Assembly: GCF_018847975.1 (NCBI RefSeq)
Contig: NZ_CP072597.1
Location: forward strand, 62,001 to 126,000
Direction: 5' to 3'
Source of the DNA: Lysobacter sp. K5869
GTDB lineage: Bacteria > Pseudomonadota > Gammaproteobacteria > Xanthomonadales > Xanthomonadaceae
Length of the DNA: 64,000 bases
A model generated the notes under the pieces. The model was not told the DNA's origin. It was given only the letters and a program-made list of their open reading frames with translations, and did not search any database. Numbering within the stretch: the stretch's first letter is position 1; every line of letters starts with the position of its first letter. The position numbers and the translations under genes are program-made. This document shows positions 28,184 to 38,913 of the stretch, piece after piece.

Positions 28184-29158
28184 ATGCGCGGCAGCGACTA
28201 CGCCGAACTGCGCGCCTTCGCCGCCATCGCCGAGCACGGCAGCTTCGTGCGCGCGGCCGCGCACCTGGGGTTGTCGCCGTCGGCGTTGAGCCAGACGATC
28301 CGCACTTTGGAAGAACGCCTCGGCGTGCGCTTGCTCAACCGCACCACCCGCTCGGTCGCGCCGAGCGAGGCCGGCGCGCGCTTGTTGGCGAAGCTGCGGC
28401 CGGCGCTGTCCGATCTCGACGCGGCGGTGGCCGAAGTGCGCGACGATCGCGATACGCCCGCCGGCCTGCTGCGCCTCAACGCCTCGCGCATCGCCGCCGT
28501 GCAGCACATCGCGCCGCTGCTGGGCGAGTTCCATGCGCGCTATCCGGACATCGTCGTCGACCTGGTCACCGACGACCGCCTCGTCGATATCGTCGCCGGC
28601 CGCTTCGACGCCGGCGTGCGCCTGGGCGAGATGGTCGAGCAGGACATGGTCACCGTGCGCCTGGGCGGCGAGGCGGAAATGATGGTGGTCGGCGCGCCGG
28701 CGTACCTGCAGCGCCACGGCGTCCCGCGCGACCCGCGCGAGCTGCGCCGGCACCGCTGCATCAACTTCCGCTGGCCCACCGACGGCAGCCTCTACCACTG
28801 GGAATTCGAGCGCGGCGGCGAAAAGCTCGAAGCCGCGGTCGAAGGCCCGTTGATCGTCACCGAGCCCGACGTGGCCCAGCGCGCCGCGCTCGACGGCGTC
28901 GGTCTGGCGTATCTGTTCGACTTCCACGTGCGCGAGCACCTCGACGCCGGCCGCCTGCAGCGCGTGTTGGACGAGTGGACGCCGGCCTTCCCGGGTTTCT
29001 TCCTCTATTACCCGAGCCGGCGGCAGATGCCGGCGCCGCTGCGCGCGTTCGTCGATTTCGTGCTCGAACGGCAGGCGCCGGCGCCGCGCCGCCAAAGCCC
29101 GGGAACGGCAAAGCCGGCGCGCCCGCGCCGGCCGGGGGCGCCGCCGGGGCGGCGCTGA
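28184..29158 (+). CDS. LysR-family transcriptional regulator
   Basis: A 324-residue regulator with helix-turn-helix at about 6-65 (FAAIAEHGSFVRAAAHLGLSP; RLGVRLLNRTTRSVAPSEAG) and a C-terminal effector domain (GLLRLNASRIAAVQHIAPLL onward). The last 30 residues are a Pro/Arg-rich tail beyond the usual end. It probably controls the divergent aldo/keto reductase, as is common for this pair. The ATG at 28184 sits almost directly after the right arm of the hairpin repeat. Confidence 0.92.
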   Translation: MRGSDYAELRAFAAIAEHGSFVRAAAHLGLSPSALSQTIRTLEERLGVRLLNRTTRSVAPSEAGARLLAKLRPALSDLDAAVAEVRDDRDTPAGLLRLNASRIAAVQHIAPLLGEFHARYPDIVVDLVTDDRLVDIVAGRFDAGVRLGEMVEQDMVTVRLGGEAEMMVVGAPAYLQRHGVPRDPRELRRHRCINFRWPTDGSLYHWEFERGGEKLEAAVEGPLIVTEPDVAQRAALDGVGLAYLFDFHVREHLDAGRLQRVLDEWTPAFPGFFLYYPSRRQMPAPLRAFVDFVLERQAPAPRRQSPGTAKPARPRRPGAPPGRR

Positions 29159-29251
29159 GGGCGCGCGGATCGCCGGCGTCATCGCCTTCCGATGACGCCG
29201 ATCGCCGCACCCGGCCCCATCCGCGCCGCGCCGGCCGCTTACACTGGGGCC

Positions 29252-29584
29252 ATGCGCGTCGACACCCAGCCCTTGCTGCTGCTCACCACCTGCCCCGATC
29301 AGGCCAGCGCCGATGCGGTCGCCCAGGCCCTGGTCGAAGAAGGCCTCGCGGCCTGCGTCACCCAGCTGCCCGGAGCGACCTCGGTCTACCGCTGGCAGGG
29401 CAAGATCGAGCGCGCCGCCGAAATCCAGCTGCTGATCAAGACCCGCGTCACGGTTTACGGCGCGGCGATGCAACGATTGGCGCAACTGCATCCGTATGAA
29501 CTGCCGGAGATGATCGTGGTCGAACCGCGCGACGTCTCCGAGCCGTATGCGCGATGGGTAAACGAACAGACTCCCGACCGATGA
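29252..29584 (+). CDS. cutA: Divalent-cation tolerance protein CutA
   Basis: A 110-residue trimeric protein of the CutA1 family: LLLTTCPDQASADAVAQALV at the start, GLAACVTQLPGATSVYRWQGKIE in the middle, and HPYELPEMIVV, the hallmark motif. First implicated in copper tolerance in E. coli; the biochemical role is still unsettled. The stop overlaps the start of dsbD (ATGA), as cutA and dsbD are neighbours in many proteobacteria. Confidence 0.95.
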   Translation: MRVDTQPLLLLTTCPDQASADAVAQALVEEGLAACVTQLPGATSVYRWQGKIERAAEIQLLIKTRVTVYGAAMQRLAQLHPYELPEMIVVEPRDVSEPYARWVNEQTPDR

Positions 29585-32169
29585 CCTTCTTCTCCGCTTT
29601 CCGCGGCCGGCGCCCGCTGCGCGCCGGCGCCGCCCTCGCCTTGGCCGTCCTCGGCCTGTCCGCCGCCGCGCCCGCGCTGGCCGTGGACGAAAACGACCTG
29701 CTGCCAGTCGACGAAGCCTTCGCCGTCAGCGCGCAGTCGCCGGCGCCCGACCGCATCGCGATTTCGTGGAAGGTGGCCAAGGGCTACTACCTCTATCGCC
29801 ACCGCATCTCGGTCAAGAGCGATGCCGGCTTCGCCGCGCAGGCGCTGCAATTGCCCAAGGGCAAGGCTTATCGCGACCAGTTCTTCGGCGATGTGGAGAC
29901 CTACCACCAGGACGTGGCGGCGACCCTGCCCGGCCAGGCCAAGGCCGCCAGCGCCAAGCTGACGATCAAGTACCAAGGCTGCGCCGACGCCGGCGTGTGC
30001 TATCCGCCGCAGACCCGCACGATCGAGGTCGCGCTGGCCGCGCCGCCGGCCGCCAACGCCGCGCCGGTCGCTTCCACTGGAGCGATCGACCCGGCGCCCA
30101 CGGCCGCGCCGCTGGCGACGTTCGGCGCGCGCGGCGGCGCTTCCAACCCGCTGCTCGGCGGCGCTTCGCCGCTGAGCGTGCCGTCCGCCGGCGCGGGCGC
30201 CGGCGCCGGCACCGACGCGCTGCCGCTGCCGCCGGAGCAGGCCTTCGGCTTCGAAGCCATCGCCAAAGACGGCGACACCTTGCTGCTGCGCTTCACCCCG
30301 GCGCGCGGCTATTACCTGTATCGCGACAAGACCTCGCTGAAGACCGACCGCGCCGACATCGCCGCCGGCCAACCGCAGTGGCCGCGCGGCACCGCGCACC
30401 GCGACGAGCATTTCGGCAACGTCACTGTGTTCTTCGATCAGATCGACGTGCCGCTGCCGCTGCTGCGCAAGACCGCCGAGGCCGGCAAGATCGTGCTGAC
30501 CGCGGGGTTCCAGGGCTGCCAGACCGACGGCATCTGCTATCCGCCGATGACGCGCAAGATCAGCGTGGATTTGCCGCGCGGGACGGTGACGGCGGTCGCC
30601 GCGGCCGCTGCGGCGCCGGCCGCCGCGACCACCGCGGTCGCAACGGGCGCGGCAACGAACGCCGCGGCCACGCCGGCCGCCGCCGACCCCAACGCCGCCA
30701 CGGCCGCCACGAACGACGCCGCTGACGCCAACGCCGGCGATGCCACCGTCGCCGCCGGCAACGCCAACGCCGCCACTGCCGCCAACACCGCCGCCGGCGC
30801 CATCGGCGCGCCGGTCGCGGCCCCGGCCGCGGCCACCGACGCCGCGCCGCAGGCCGAAGACAGCCTGCTCGCCGCCTCGCTCGCCGGCCCCAACCGCTAC
30901 TTCGCCCTGCTGACCTTCTTCGGCTTCGGCCTGCTGCTCGCGTTCACCCCGTGCGTGCTGCCGATGATCCCGATCCTGTCGGGCCTGATCGTCGGCCGCG
31001 GCCCGGGCCTGGGCGCGCGCCGCGCGTTCGCGCTGTCGCTGGTGTACGTGCTGGCGAGCGCGGTGGTGTTCACCATCGCCGGCGTCGTCGCCGGCTTGGT
31101 CGGCGCCAATTTGCAGATCGCGTTCCAGACGCCGTGGGTGATCGTGCTGTTCGCGCTGCTGTTCGTGGCGCTGGCGCTGTCGAGCTTCGGCCTGTTCGAG
31201 CTGCAGTTGCCGCACAAGCTGCGCAGTTTGGTCGGCGAAGTCAGCGACCGTCAGCGCAGCGGCTCGTGGACCGGCGTGGCGATCATGGGCGCGCTGTCGG
31301 CGCTGATCGTCGGCCCTTGCGTGGCGCCGCCGCTGGCCGCCGCGGTGCTCTACATCGGCCAGACCCGCGACCCGCTGTTCGGCGGCGCGGCGCTGTTCTT
31401 CCTGGCGATGGGCATGGGCGCGCCGCTGCTCGCGTTCGGCGTCGCCGCCGGCAAGGGCCTGCCGACCAGCGGGCCGTGGATGGTCGGCGTGCAGCGCGTG
31501 TTCGGTCTGGTGTTCCTGGGCATGGCGGCGTGGATGCTCTCGCGCATCCTGCCGGGCCCGGCGACGCTGGCGCTGTACGGCGCGGTGCTGCTCGGCGCGG
31601 CGGTGCTGGCCGCGCTCGGCGGCGGCGGCGCGGAGCGGCCGTTCGGGCTGCGCGCGCTGGCCTGGGTCGCGGCGACGCTGCTCGGCGTGGCCGGCGCGGC
31701 GCAGCTGTTCGGCGCGATGTCCGGCGGGCACGATCCGCTGCAGCCGCTGGCCAACCTGCGCGGTGGCGGCGCCGCCACGCAGAGCGCCGAGCTGCCGTTC
31801 CGCAAGATCAAATCCAACCAAGACCTCGACCGCGAAATCGCCGCCGCCCAAGCCGCCGGCCAGCCGTTGATGCTCGACTTCTACGCCGACTGGTGCGTGT
31901 CGTGCAAAGAGATGGAGAAGTACACCTTCCCCGAACCGGCCGTGCATCGGGCGCTGGACGGTTTCGTCCTGCTCAAGGCCGACGTCACCGCCAACGACGA
32001 GGTCGATCAGGCGCTGATGAAGCGGCTGGGCGTGATCGGCCCGCCGATGACGATCTATTACGCCCACGGCGCCGAACGCCGCGACCTGCGCTTGGTCGGC
32101 TTCGAGAAAGCCGACGCGTTCGCCGCCCGCGCGGAACGCGCGCGCGCCGCGGCGGCGGCGGGGCCGTAA
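29581..32169 (+). CDS. dsbD: Thiol:disulfide interchange protein DsbD with duplicated N-terminal domain
   Basis: An 862-residue inner-membrane protein, long for the family (about 570-600). Order: signal peptide to about residue 34; a first periplasmic nDsbD domain with Cys134 and Cys140 (GCADAGVCYPP); a second one at about 215-332 with Cys313 and Cys319 (GCQTDGICYPP); an Ala/Asn-rich linker at 335-425; a membrane core with Cys458 (FTPCVLP) and Cys580 (GPCVAPP); and a thioredoxin domain with Cys772-V-S-Cys775. DsbD carries electrons from cytoplasmic thioredoxin to periplasmic partners such as DsbC and cytochrome c maturation factors. Translationally coupled to cutA; a TlpA-like gene follows after three bases. 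Confidence 0.95.
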   Translation: MTFFSAFRGRRPLRAGAALALAVLGLSAAAPALAVDENDLLPVDEAFAVSAQSPAPDRIAISWKVAKGYYLYRHRISVKSDAGFAAQALQLPKGKAYRDQFFGDVETYHQDVAATLPGQAKAASAKLTIKYQGCADAGVCYPPQTRTIEVALAAPPAANAAPVASTGAIDPAPTAAPLATFGARGGASNPLLGGASPLSVPSAGAGAGAGTDALPLPPEQAFGFEAIAKDGDTLLLRFTPARGYYLYRDKTSLKTDRADIAAGQPQWPRGTAHRDEHFGNVTVFFDQIDVPLPLLRKTAEAGKIVLTAGFQGCQTDGICYPPMTRKISVDLPRGTVTAVAAAAAAPAAATTAVATGAATNAAATPAAADPNAATAATNDAADANAGDATVAAGNANAATAANTAAGAIGAPVAAPAAATDAAPQAEDSLLAASLAGPNRYFALLTFFGFGLLLAFTPCVLPMIPILSGLIVGRGPGLGARRAFALSLVYVLASAVVFTIAGVVAGLVGANLQIAFQTPWVIVLFALLFVALALSSFGLFELQLPHKLRSLVGEVSDRQRSGSWTGVAIMGALSALIVGPCVAPPLAAAVLYIGQTRDPLFGGAALFFLAMGMGAPLLAFGVAAGKGLPTSGPWMVGVQRVFGLVFLGMAAWMLSRILPGPATLALYGAVLLGAAVLAALGGGGAERPFGLRALAWVAATLLGVAGAAQLFGAMSGGHDPLQPLANLRGGGAATQSAELPFRKIKSNQDLDREIAAAQAAGQPLMLDFYADWCVSCKEMEKYTFPEPAVHRALDGFVLLKADVTANDEVDQALMKRLGVIGPPMTIYYAHGAERRDLRLVGFEKADAFAARAERARAAAAAGP

Positions 32170-32172
32170 GCG

Positions 32173-32772
32173 ATGGCGATCCCGTCGGCGGTCAAGGTGA
32201 TCGCGGTGGCGGTGGCCGCCGGCGCGGTTGGTTTGCTCGCCGGGCAGATGGTCGGCGGCGGCGGCTGGTTCGCCCGCACCGAGCTCGGCCAGCGCATGCT
32301 GCAGGCGGAACTCAAGATGCAGGCGCCCAAGCCGCCGGCCGACCTCGCGGTGGCCGAGCGCGGGCAGCCGATCCCGGCGCTGCGCCTGCCCGACCTCGCC
32401 GGCCAGCCGGTCGAGCTACCCAAGGCCTACGCGGGCCGGCCGTTGCTGATCAACGTCTGGGCCAGCTGGTGCGGCCCCTGCATCAAGGAAATGCCGGAAC
32501 TGGACCGCTACGCGCGCAGCCAGGGCGCGACCGGCACCCAGGTGATCGGCATCGCGCTCGACAACGCCGAGGACGTGTCCGCCTTCCTCCAGCGCGTGCC
32601 GGTGCACTACCCGATCCTGCTCGACGCCCCGGGCCCGCGCGATGCCGGCGTGCAGCTCGGCAATCCCAAGGGCGTGCTGCCCTACAGCGTGCTGATCGGC
32701 GCCGACGGGCGCCTGCTCAAACAGCGGGTCGGGCCGTTCGTGGACGGCGAGATCGACGGCTGGGCCCGGTAA
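32173..32772 (+). CDS. TlpA-like membrane-anchored thioredoxin
   Basis: A 199-residue protein with one N-terminal membrane segment (about residues 7-28) and a periplasmic thioredoxin fold. The redox motif WCGPC lies near residue 98, in LLINVWASWCGPC, and the cis-proline segment is GVLPYSVLIG. It fits the TlpA/ResA/CcmG group, which reduces periplasmic disulfides using electrons from DsbD. The start is three bases after the dsbD stop codon, so both are made from one transcript and are likely partners. Confidence 0.9.
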   Translation: MAIPSAVKVIAVAVAAGAVGLLAGQMVGGGGWFARTELGQRMLQAELKMQAPKPPADLAVAERGQPIPALRLPDLAGQPVELPKAYAGRPLLINVWASWCGPCIKEMPELDRYARSQGATGTQVIGIALDNAEDVSAFLQRVPVHYPILLDAPGPRDAGVQLGNPKGVLPYSVLIGADGRLLKQRVGPFVDGEIDGWAR

Positions 32773-33184
32773 CTCCGCGATCCGTGCGCCCCGGCTTCGC
32801 CGCGTTCTTGCCGCTAACCCGCCGGGAACGCCCGCCGCGCAAGGCTTCTCATCGCAGCCGGAATCTCAGCCCGCGCCGACATCCCCGAGCTGCGACCGCG
32901 GCCGCGCAATCCCCGTGCCGGCCGCCCTCCCGCGCCGGCCGGGCGTGTGCTCGAATAGGCCGCAGCGCCCCCGCGAACGCGACTGCGTGCACAGTCCTTG
33001 CCGCCAACGCCGCCGATCCGGCCGCGAACATTCGCTTCCCGCCGCGAACGTGCCGGCATTTAGAGCCGCCACTCAAACAACCGCTTAAAGCGCGATAACT
33101 TCGCCGATTTGGCGGGCAACTCCTGGACAACCCGCCGGCCTTCACGCAAACTGCCGCCCTTTGAAGGCAACCGTCCCGGTCCCG
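32773..33184. other. Intergenic region upstream of aroQ
   Basis: About 410 bases between the TlpA-like gene and aroQ. It shows no coding frame with family resemblance. The lower-GC part near 33070-33110 is the likeliest place for the promoter of aroQ-accB-accC, but no clean -35/-10 pair stands out. Confidence 0.45.
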
Positions 33185-33625
33185 ATGGCCAAGCTCCTGG
33201 TCCTGCACGGCCCCAACCTCAACCTGCTCGGCACGCGCGAGCCCGAGGTGTACGGCCGCACCACCCTGGCCGAGATCGACGCCGGCCTCGCCGCGCGCGC
33301 GGCCGAAGCCGGGCACGCGCTGGAGAGCCTGCAGTCCAACGCCGAGCACGTCCTGGTCGACCGCGTGCAAGCCGCGCGCACCGACGGCACCGCGCTGATC
33401 CTGATCAACCCGGCGGCGTTCACCCACACCAGCGTGGCGATCCGCGACGCCCTGGCCGCGGTCGCGATCCCCTTCCTTGAGATCCACCTGTCCAACCCGC
33501 ACACCCGCGAGCCCTTCCGCCACCACAGCTACTTCAGCGATCTGGCGGTCGGCGTGGTCTGCGGCTTCGGCGCCGACAGCTACCGCTACGCGCTCGAAGC
33601 CGCAATCAAACGGCTGGCATCCTGA
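33185..33625 (+). CDS. aroQ: Type II 3-dehydroquinate dehydratase
   Basis: A 146-residue enzyme of normal length. [20 protein letters not shown] with the catalytic Arg and Tyr, [17 protein letters not shown] with the Asn and Thr, and [18 protein letters not shown] with the His are conserved. It converts 3-dehydroquinate to 3-dehydroshikimate in the shikimate pathway; the type II enzyme is a dodecamer. The ATG at 33185 gives the family start; a TTG 24 bases upstream is less likely. First gene of the conserved aroQ-accB-accC block. Confidence 0.97.
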   Translation: MAKLLVLHGPNLNLLGTREPEVYGRTTLAEIDAGLAARAAEAGHALESLQSNAEHVLVDRVQAARTDGTALILINPAAFTHTSVAIRDALAAVAIPFLEIHLSNPHTREPFRHHSYFSDLAVGVVCGFGADSYRYALEAAIKRLAS

Positions 33626-33692
33626 CCCCCTTTCGCCCGGACCGCGCCCGCGCGGCCCGCACCCAAGATCCAACACCCCAGAGGCCCGCTTC

Positions 33693-34172
33693 ATGGACCT
33701 GCGCAAAATCAAGAAACTGATCGACCTGCTCGAGGAATCCAACCTCGCCGAGATCGAGATCAAGGAAGGCGAAGAGTCGGTCCGCCTGGCCCGCGCGCCC
33801 AAGGGCGGCTACGCCATCGCCGCGCCGGCGCCGGTCTACGCCGCGCCGGAACCGCGCGCCGCGCAGCCGATGCCGATGCAGTCGCCGACCGAAGCGGCCA
33901 CCGGCGGCAGCGCCAAGCCCGGCAACGACCTGCCCGACGGCCACGTCGTGCGCGCGCCGATGGTCGGCACCTTCTACACCTCGCCGGCGCCGGACAAGCC
34001 CGCGTTCGTCAGCGTCGGCCAGACCGTCAAGGCCGGCGACACCCTGGCGATCATCGAAGCGATGAAGATGTTCAACCCGATCGAAGCCGACGTCTCCGGC
34101 ACCGTGCTCAAGATCCTGGCCGAGAGCGGCCAGCCGATCGAGTTCGATCAGCCGCTGTTCGTCATTGGGTAA
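33693..34172 (+). CDS. accB: Biotin carboxyl carrier protein of acetyl-CoA carboxylase
   Basis: A 159-residue protein: N-terminal helix ([23 protein letters not shown]), a flexible Ala/Pro linker at about 40-80, and a biotinyl domain with the biotinylation motif EAMKM, Lys125. Together with AccC and AccAD it makes malonyl-CoA for fatty acid synthesis. 67 bases after aroQ, and 140 bases before accC, with a long hairpin in that second gap. Confidence 0.97.
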   Translation: MDLRKIKKLIDLLEESNLAEIEIKEGEESVRLARAPKGGYAIAAPAPVYAAPEPRAAQPMPMQSPTEAATGGSAKPGNDLPDGHVVRAPMVGTFYTSPAPDKPAFVSVGQTVKAGDTLAIIEAMKMFNPIEADVSGTVLKILAESGQPIEFDQPLFVIG

Positions 34173-34175
34173 GGG

Positions 34176-34300
34176 GCGGAGAAGGGCAAGGGAAAGAAGG
34201 GAAAAGGGAATGAGGGGAATGGCGGCGACGCCGCTTCCCCGCCCCGCACCCCTCCATTCCCCCTAGTCCCTTTTCCCCTCTTTTCCCTGTTCCCGCTCGC
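34176..34300. repeat. Purine-rich/pyrimidine-rich hairpin between accB and accC
   Basis: The left arm 34176-34218 (repeats of AAGGGAAAAGGGAATG) and the right arm 34253-34299 (repeats of CCCTTTTCCCCTC) are strongly complementary around a GC-rich loop. It matches the design at 10963-11098 inside groES-groEL. Inside an operon whose products are needed in different amounts, it may process or stabilise the mRNA. Confidence 0.65.
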
Positions 34301-34312
34301 CGAGAACCTCTC

Positions 34313-35680
<1,368 letters not shown>

Positions 35681-35708
35681 TCCTTTCGCCGGCTGCGTTT
35701 GAACGACG

Positions 35709-35736
35709 AAACCCCTTCCGCGAGGAAGGGGTTTTT
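35709..35736 (+). terminator. Rho-independent terminator of accC
   Basis: ACCCCTTCC (35711-35719) pairs with GGAAGGGGT (35724-35732), followed by T residues to 35736 and more beyond. Confidence 0.9.
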
Positions 35737-35847
35737 GTTTGGGGGCGTTGTTCAGTTCGTTTTGCGGGAGTGGTGGGCGCGATGGCGGACGTTCGGGCGC
35801 GTCGTTGCGGTCGTCGTAGTTGGGTTGCCGCGACGAATCCCACCTGC

Positions 35848-36217
35848 CGTCATTCCGGCGAAAGCCGGAATCCATTTTGCTGTTGCCGTTGCTGGTGCCT
35901 TTCGCTTGGACGTAACCCTACCCGAGGCCCACGCCCCAAAGCCCCGGAGGGCGCGCGCATGGATGCGCGCGTGCGCCGTAGGGGCATGGATGCCCCTTAC
36001 GGCGCAGCCCCGCGCCCGGTGCTGGACCTAGTGGCTCTTGATTCGAAAACAGGGAAAGCGCCTTTCTTTGGTTACTTTCTTTGGCAAGACAAAGAAAGTA
36101 ACTCGGCCGCTTGCGGACGAAAGCCTTAAGCGTTTGATCTTCGCTTGTCGTCGTACGTTCTTGCCAGAGAAAGCGGAAGCAAAGTCAAAATGGATTCCGG
36201 CTTTCGCCGGAATGACG
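35848..36217. repeat. Composite element 1 with 32-bp inverted ends
   Basis: A 370-bp non-coding unit bounded by near-perfect 32-bp inverted repeats (35848-35879 and 36186-36217; core TCATTCCGGCGAAAGCCGG). Inside are smaller palindromes around CATGGATGCGCGCG and GGGGCATGGATGCCCC, the word CTAGTGGCT, and a 12-bp stem GTTACTTTCTTT / AAAGAAAGTAAC (36071-36102). It encodes no protein. Two more copies follow at 36263 and 42733. The structure is like a non-autonomous mobile element or a large REP-type unit. Confidence 0.8.
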
Positions 36218-36262
36218 GAGTGTGAGTTGCGTTTCTCGCACATAGCGGAACACCCCACCCGC

Positions 36263-36600
36263 CATCATTCCGGCGAAAGCCGGAATCCATTTTGACTTTG
36301 CTGTCGGCTTTGCTCTTTCCGAAGCAACGCGTGACGACAAGCCACAATCCAGAGCGTTCCGTCCGCAAGCGGCCGGGTCACTTTCTTTGTCTTGCCAAAG
36401 AAAGTAACCAAAGAAAGGCGCTTTCCTTGTTTTCGAATCAAGAGCCACTAGGGCTCATAGCGGCGCGGGGCCGCGCCATAAGGGTCATCCTGACCCATGG
36501 CGCGCGTGCGCATCCATGCGCACGCCCTTCGGGGCTGCGGAGCGTGGGCTTCGGTCGGAGATGCGTCAAGGCGAACAGCAACAGCAACAGCAACAGCAAC
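36263..36600. repeat. Composite element 2, inverted relative to element 1
   Basis: Begins with the same 32-bp end (36263-36294) and then runs through the same internal blocks in opposite order to element 1: the AAAGAAAGTAAC stem near 36385-36415, CCACTAG near 36447, the ATCCATGCGC block near 36510. It ends in a tandem run of CAGCAA near 36574-36600 and lacks a recognisable second end. Elements 1 and 2 thus form one large inverted repeat downstream of accC. Confidence 0.75.
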
Positions 36601-36653
36601 AACGATGTTTGCTGTGTTTGTGTGATCGGTGGGGATCGTCGTCGCTGCGTTTT

Positions 36654-36806
36654 CGCGGTCGCAGCTCGCGCAGCTCCTACAGTCGGATACGAACCGGCCG
36701 AAGCCCCTGTAGGAGCTGCGCAAGCTGCGACCGCGGCAACTCAACTACGACGAACCCAACGACGCGCCCGGACGTCCGCGGTCGCGGCTTACGCCGCTCC
36801 TACAAA
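36654..36806. repeat. Cluster of three REP elements
   Basis: Inverted copy at 36654-36682, forward copy at 36706-36734 (both of a GTAGGAGCTGCGCAAGC subtype) and inverted copy at 36777-36806 (the GTAGGAGCGGCG subtype). The first two face each other and could form one long stem. Confidence 0.8.
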
Positions 36807-36995
36807 AACGCCCAAGATTTCGGCAATCGATTCGGAAAACCGGCGGCCGCGATTCGTCGGCGGCCCGATCCGTCCAACCTCCGCGCCGGCCCACGGCCAA
36901 CGCTCCCGCGCGCGAAGCCTACGCTCGCGCCGCGCCCACACCCTCGCCGCGCGCGCCTTGCGCGCACGCGGCCCGCGTCGTCGCCGTCGCGGCGA

Positions 36996-37466
36996 TCAAC
37001 GCACCGCCGCGTCCATCCACGCGGCCATTTCCTGCACGTCGGCTTCGCTCAGCTCGGTGGCGCCGGGCACGTTGCGCGGTTGGTCGTCGTCGGCCTTGGC
37101 GCTCTTCTTGCCCTTCGCCGGCACCTGCGTGCCCGGGATCGGCTGCACGCCGGCGCTGGACGAGGGGCTGACCACCATGACGTACTCGCTGGAGCCGTCG
37201 GGCCAGACCACCTTGAAGGTGCTGCCGGGCGGCAACGACGAGAACGGCGCGCCGCTCTGCGCGCGGTAGACCGCCGCGATCTGCGCCGCGCTCAGCGAGC
37301 GCCGCTCGGACTTGGAGCTCACCGAGGTCACCGCGACCTGTCCCAGCTCGCGGTAGTCCGCGCCGAACACGTCGATCATCACGCCGGCCGCGCCGACCGA
37401 GTAGGCGCTGAGCAGCAACGCCCAGAACCCGATCTTGGCCGTGCGCTTGAAGTGCTCGCGTTTCAT
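36996..37466 (-). CDS. Hypothetical protein with N-terminal membrane anchor
   Basis: A 156-residue protein with one membrane segment at about residues 10-32, then a soluble part of no recognised family (ELGQVAVTSVSSKSERRSLSA, FKVVWPDGSSEYVMVV) and a Lys/Ala-rich, Pro-containing tail. Its start overlaps the stop of the upstream gene by four bases (ATGA), so the two are translated together and probably work together at the inner membrane. Confidence 0.75.
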   Translation of the reverse strand: MKREHFKRTAKIGFWALLLSAYSVGAAGVMIDVFGADYRELGQVAVTSVSSKSERRSLSAAQIAAVYRAQSGAPFSSLPPGSTFKVVWPDGSSEYVMVVSPSSSAGVQPIPGTQVPAKGKKSAKADDDQPRNVPGATELSEADVQEMAAWMDAAVR

Positions 37467-38494
37467 TTCATCCTCTCTTCGCCAGTCAGCGAATAGACCA
37501 TCTCTTCCACCACTTCCGCCCCCTGACGCGGGATCGCCGCGTCGTACACGAAGCTCGCGAAATCCTGCTGCGGGTCTTGCGAACAAATGCCGCCGTTGGC
37601 GCAGTAGGACGTCATCAACGACCCCTGCGCGCTGCAGTCCTGACCCAAGCGGCACGCCGCCAGCTGCCACGCCAGTTCGGCGAACTGGGTGCCGGACACG
37701 CGCTGATAGGCGAAGCCCGCGCTGCGGCCGTTGGCCGCGATGCCCATGCCGCCGGACAGCGCCGAGAACGCTTCGGGATCCTTGGAACGCGCGACCCGAT
37801 CGACCAGGTTGCGGCGGTAGTCCTCGGTCTTTTCCAGCGGCTTGCCCGCGCTCAGCAACGACGCCTCGGCGGGCAGGCTGCCGGCCTGCGCGGCCTCGAC
37901 CCGCTTGACCAGGATCATCGAATAGCTCAACCCGTCCTCCGGCGCGAAGCGCGCGCAGCGCTCGCTGATCCGGTTGCGCGCGGCCGACATCGAGGTCGCG
38001 CCGCGCAGCTTCATCGCGTCCAGCGCGCGGGTGTCGTTGCGGTAATCCACCGGCGCGTTGGCGTAGCCGGCGCAGTAGTCGTAGACCCGGGTCAGCAGCC
38101 AGATCGCCTCCGGCTCGCCGGCGTCGGCGCGCAGGCGCAGCGATTGGGCGAAGGAGTACAGGTCCGGGGTCTGCTCGAACTGTTGCCGCAGCGGCGACGG
38201 CGGCTGCAGCGGCGCGCGCGCCGGACGGCGCGGCGCGGGCGTGCGGATGTTCGGATCCAGGGCGCGGTCGGCGCGCGCATCGGCGCGCGGCAGGTCGGCG
38301 GCCACGGGCGCTTGGGCGACGTCGGCGATGCTCGCCGGCACCGTTTCGGCCTGACGCCGATGCGCGTAGACCAAGGCCCCGCCAAGCAGGACCACGGTCG
38401 CCGCGCCCGCCAGCAGCCGCAGGCTCATGCGCGCGCCCGCGCGCTGAGACAGGCGCGGGTCTTGCGGATAGGCAGACGGGCAGGCATCGGACAT
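37463..38494 (-). CDS. Hypothetical membrane-anchored protein
   Basis: A 343-residue protein with one membrane segment near residues 25-42 (LLAGAATVVLLGGALVY), a Pro/Arg-rich linker, and a helical domain of about 240 residues containing two pairs of cysteines near the end (ACRLGQDCSAQ, SYCANGGICS) that suggest periplasmic disulfides. No family recognised. An alternative start at 38428 would shorten it by 22 residues and begin right at the membrane segment. Upstream member of a two-gene unit. Confidence 0.75.
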   Translation of the reverse strand: MSDACPSAYPQDPRLSQRAGARMSLRLLAGAATVVLLGGALVYAHRRQAETVPASIADVAQAPVAADLPRADARADRALDPNIRTPAPRRPARAPLQPPSPLRQQFEQTPDLYSFAQSLRLRADAGEPEAIWLLTRVYDYCAGYANAPVDYRNDTRALDAMKLRGATSMSAARNRISERCARFAPEDGLSYSMILVKRVEAAQAGSLPAEASLLSAGKPLEKTEDYRRNLVDRVARSKDPEAFSALSGGMGIAANGRSAGFAYQRVSGTQFAELAWQLAACRLGQDCSAQGSLMTSYCANGGICSQDPQQDFASFVYDAAIPRQGAEVVEEMVYSLTGEERMK

Positions 38495-38913
38495 CAAAAG
38501 GCGCGACTCGCGGCCGGACGGCGAACGGTACGGGGAAGCGCGCCGGCCCCGACCGGGGCGACGCAGCGAGACGCCGATGATATGTCAAGTGTCCGGTCGA
38601 TGCCCGCCCCGGCACCGGAAGTGCGCGAAATCACAGTTCTCAGATGTAGGCGATCCGACAGAACCCGCGCCGGGATGCGCTCGTAGGGCTGTCCGCGTTG
38701 CAGCTGCGCTATCCGGAACCGCGCGCTCCGGCCCAGGCTGGCGAAGCCGCGCCTGTTGGGCCGCCGCCTGCCGGGTTCGCGCTTTACGGCGTCTCGCTTT
38801 AAGCGGGCCGATCCCGACGATCTGATCCGAGCAAAGCTCGGCAAATCGGCGGCCGGATCGCAGCCGCCGCCCTACGCGCTCTTCCCACGCCTCGCCCTTG
38901 CCCTCGCCCGCTC
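38495..38913. other. Intergenic region
   Basis: About 420 bases between two minus-strand genes. No coding frame with protein-like composition, no terminator with a U tract and no member of the repeat families was found. It should hold the promoter of the two-gene unit to its left. Confidence 0.45.

Noticed and set aside
35940..36060. Open frames within the composite elements as small genes
   Set aside because: The same bases recur in inverted orientation at 36430-36540 and 42905-43040 with frame-breaking differences, so they are not under coding selection.
36570..36600. CAGCAA tandem run as a coding repeat
   Set aside because: It lies at the edge of composite element 2 in a region with no gene, so it is a simple-sequence repeat.
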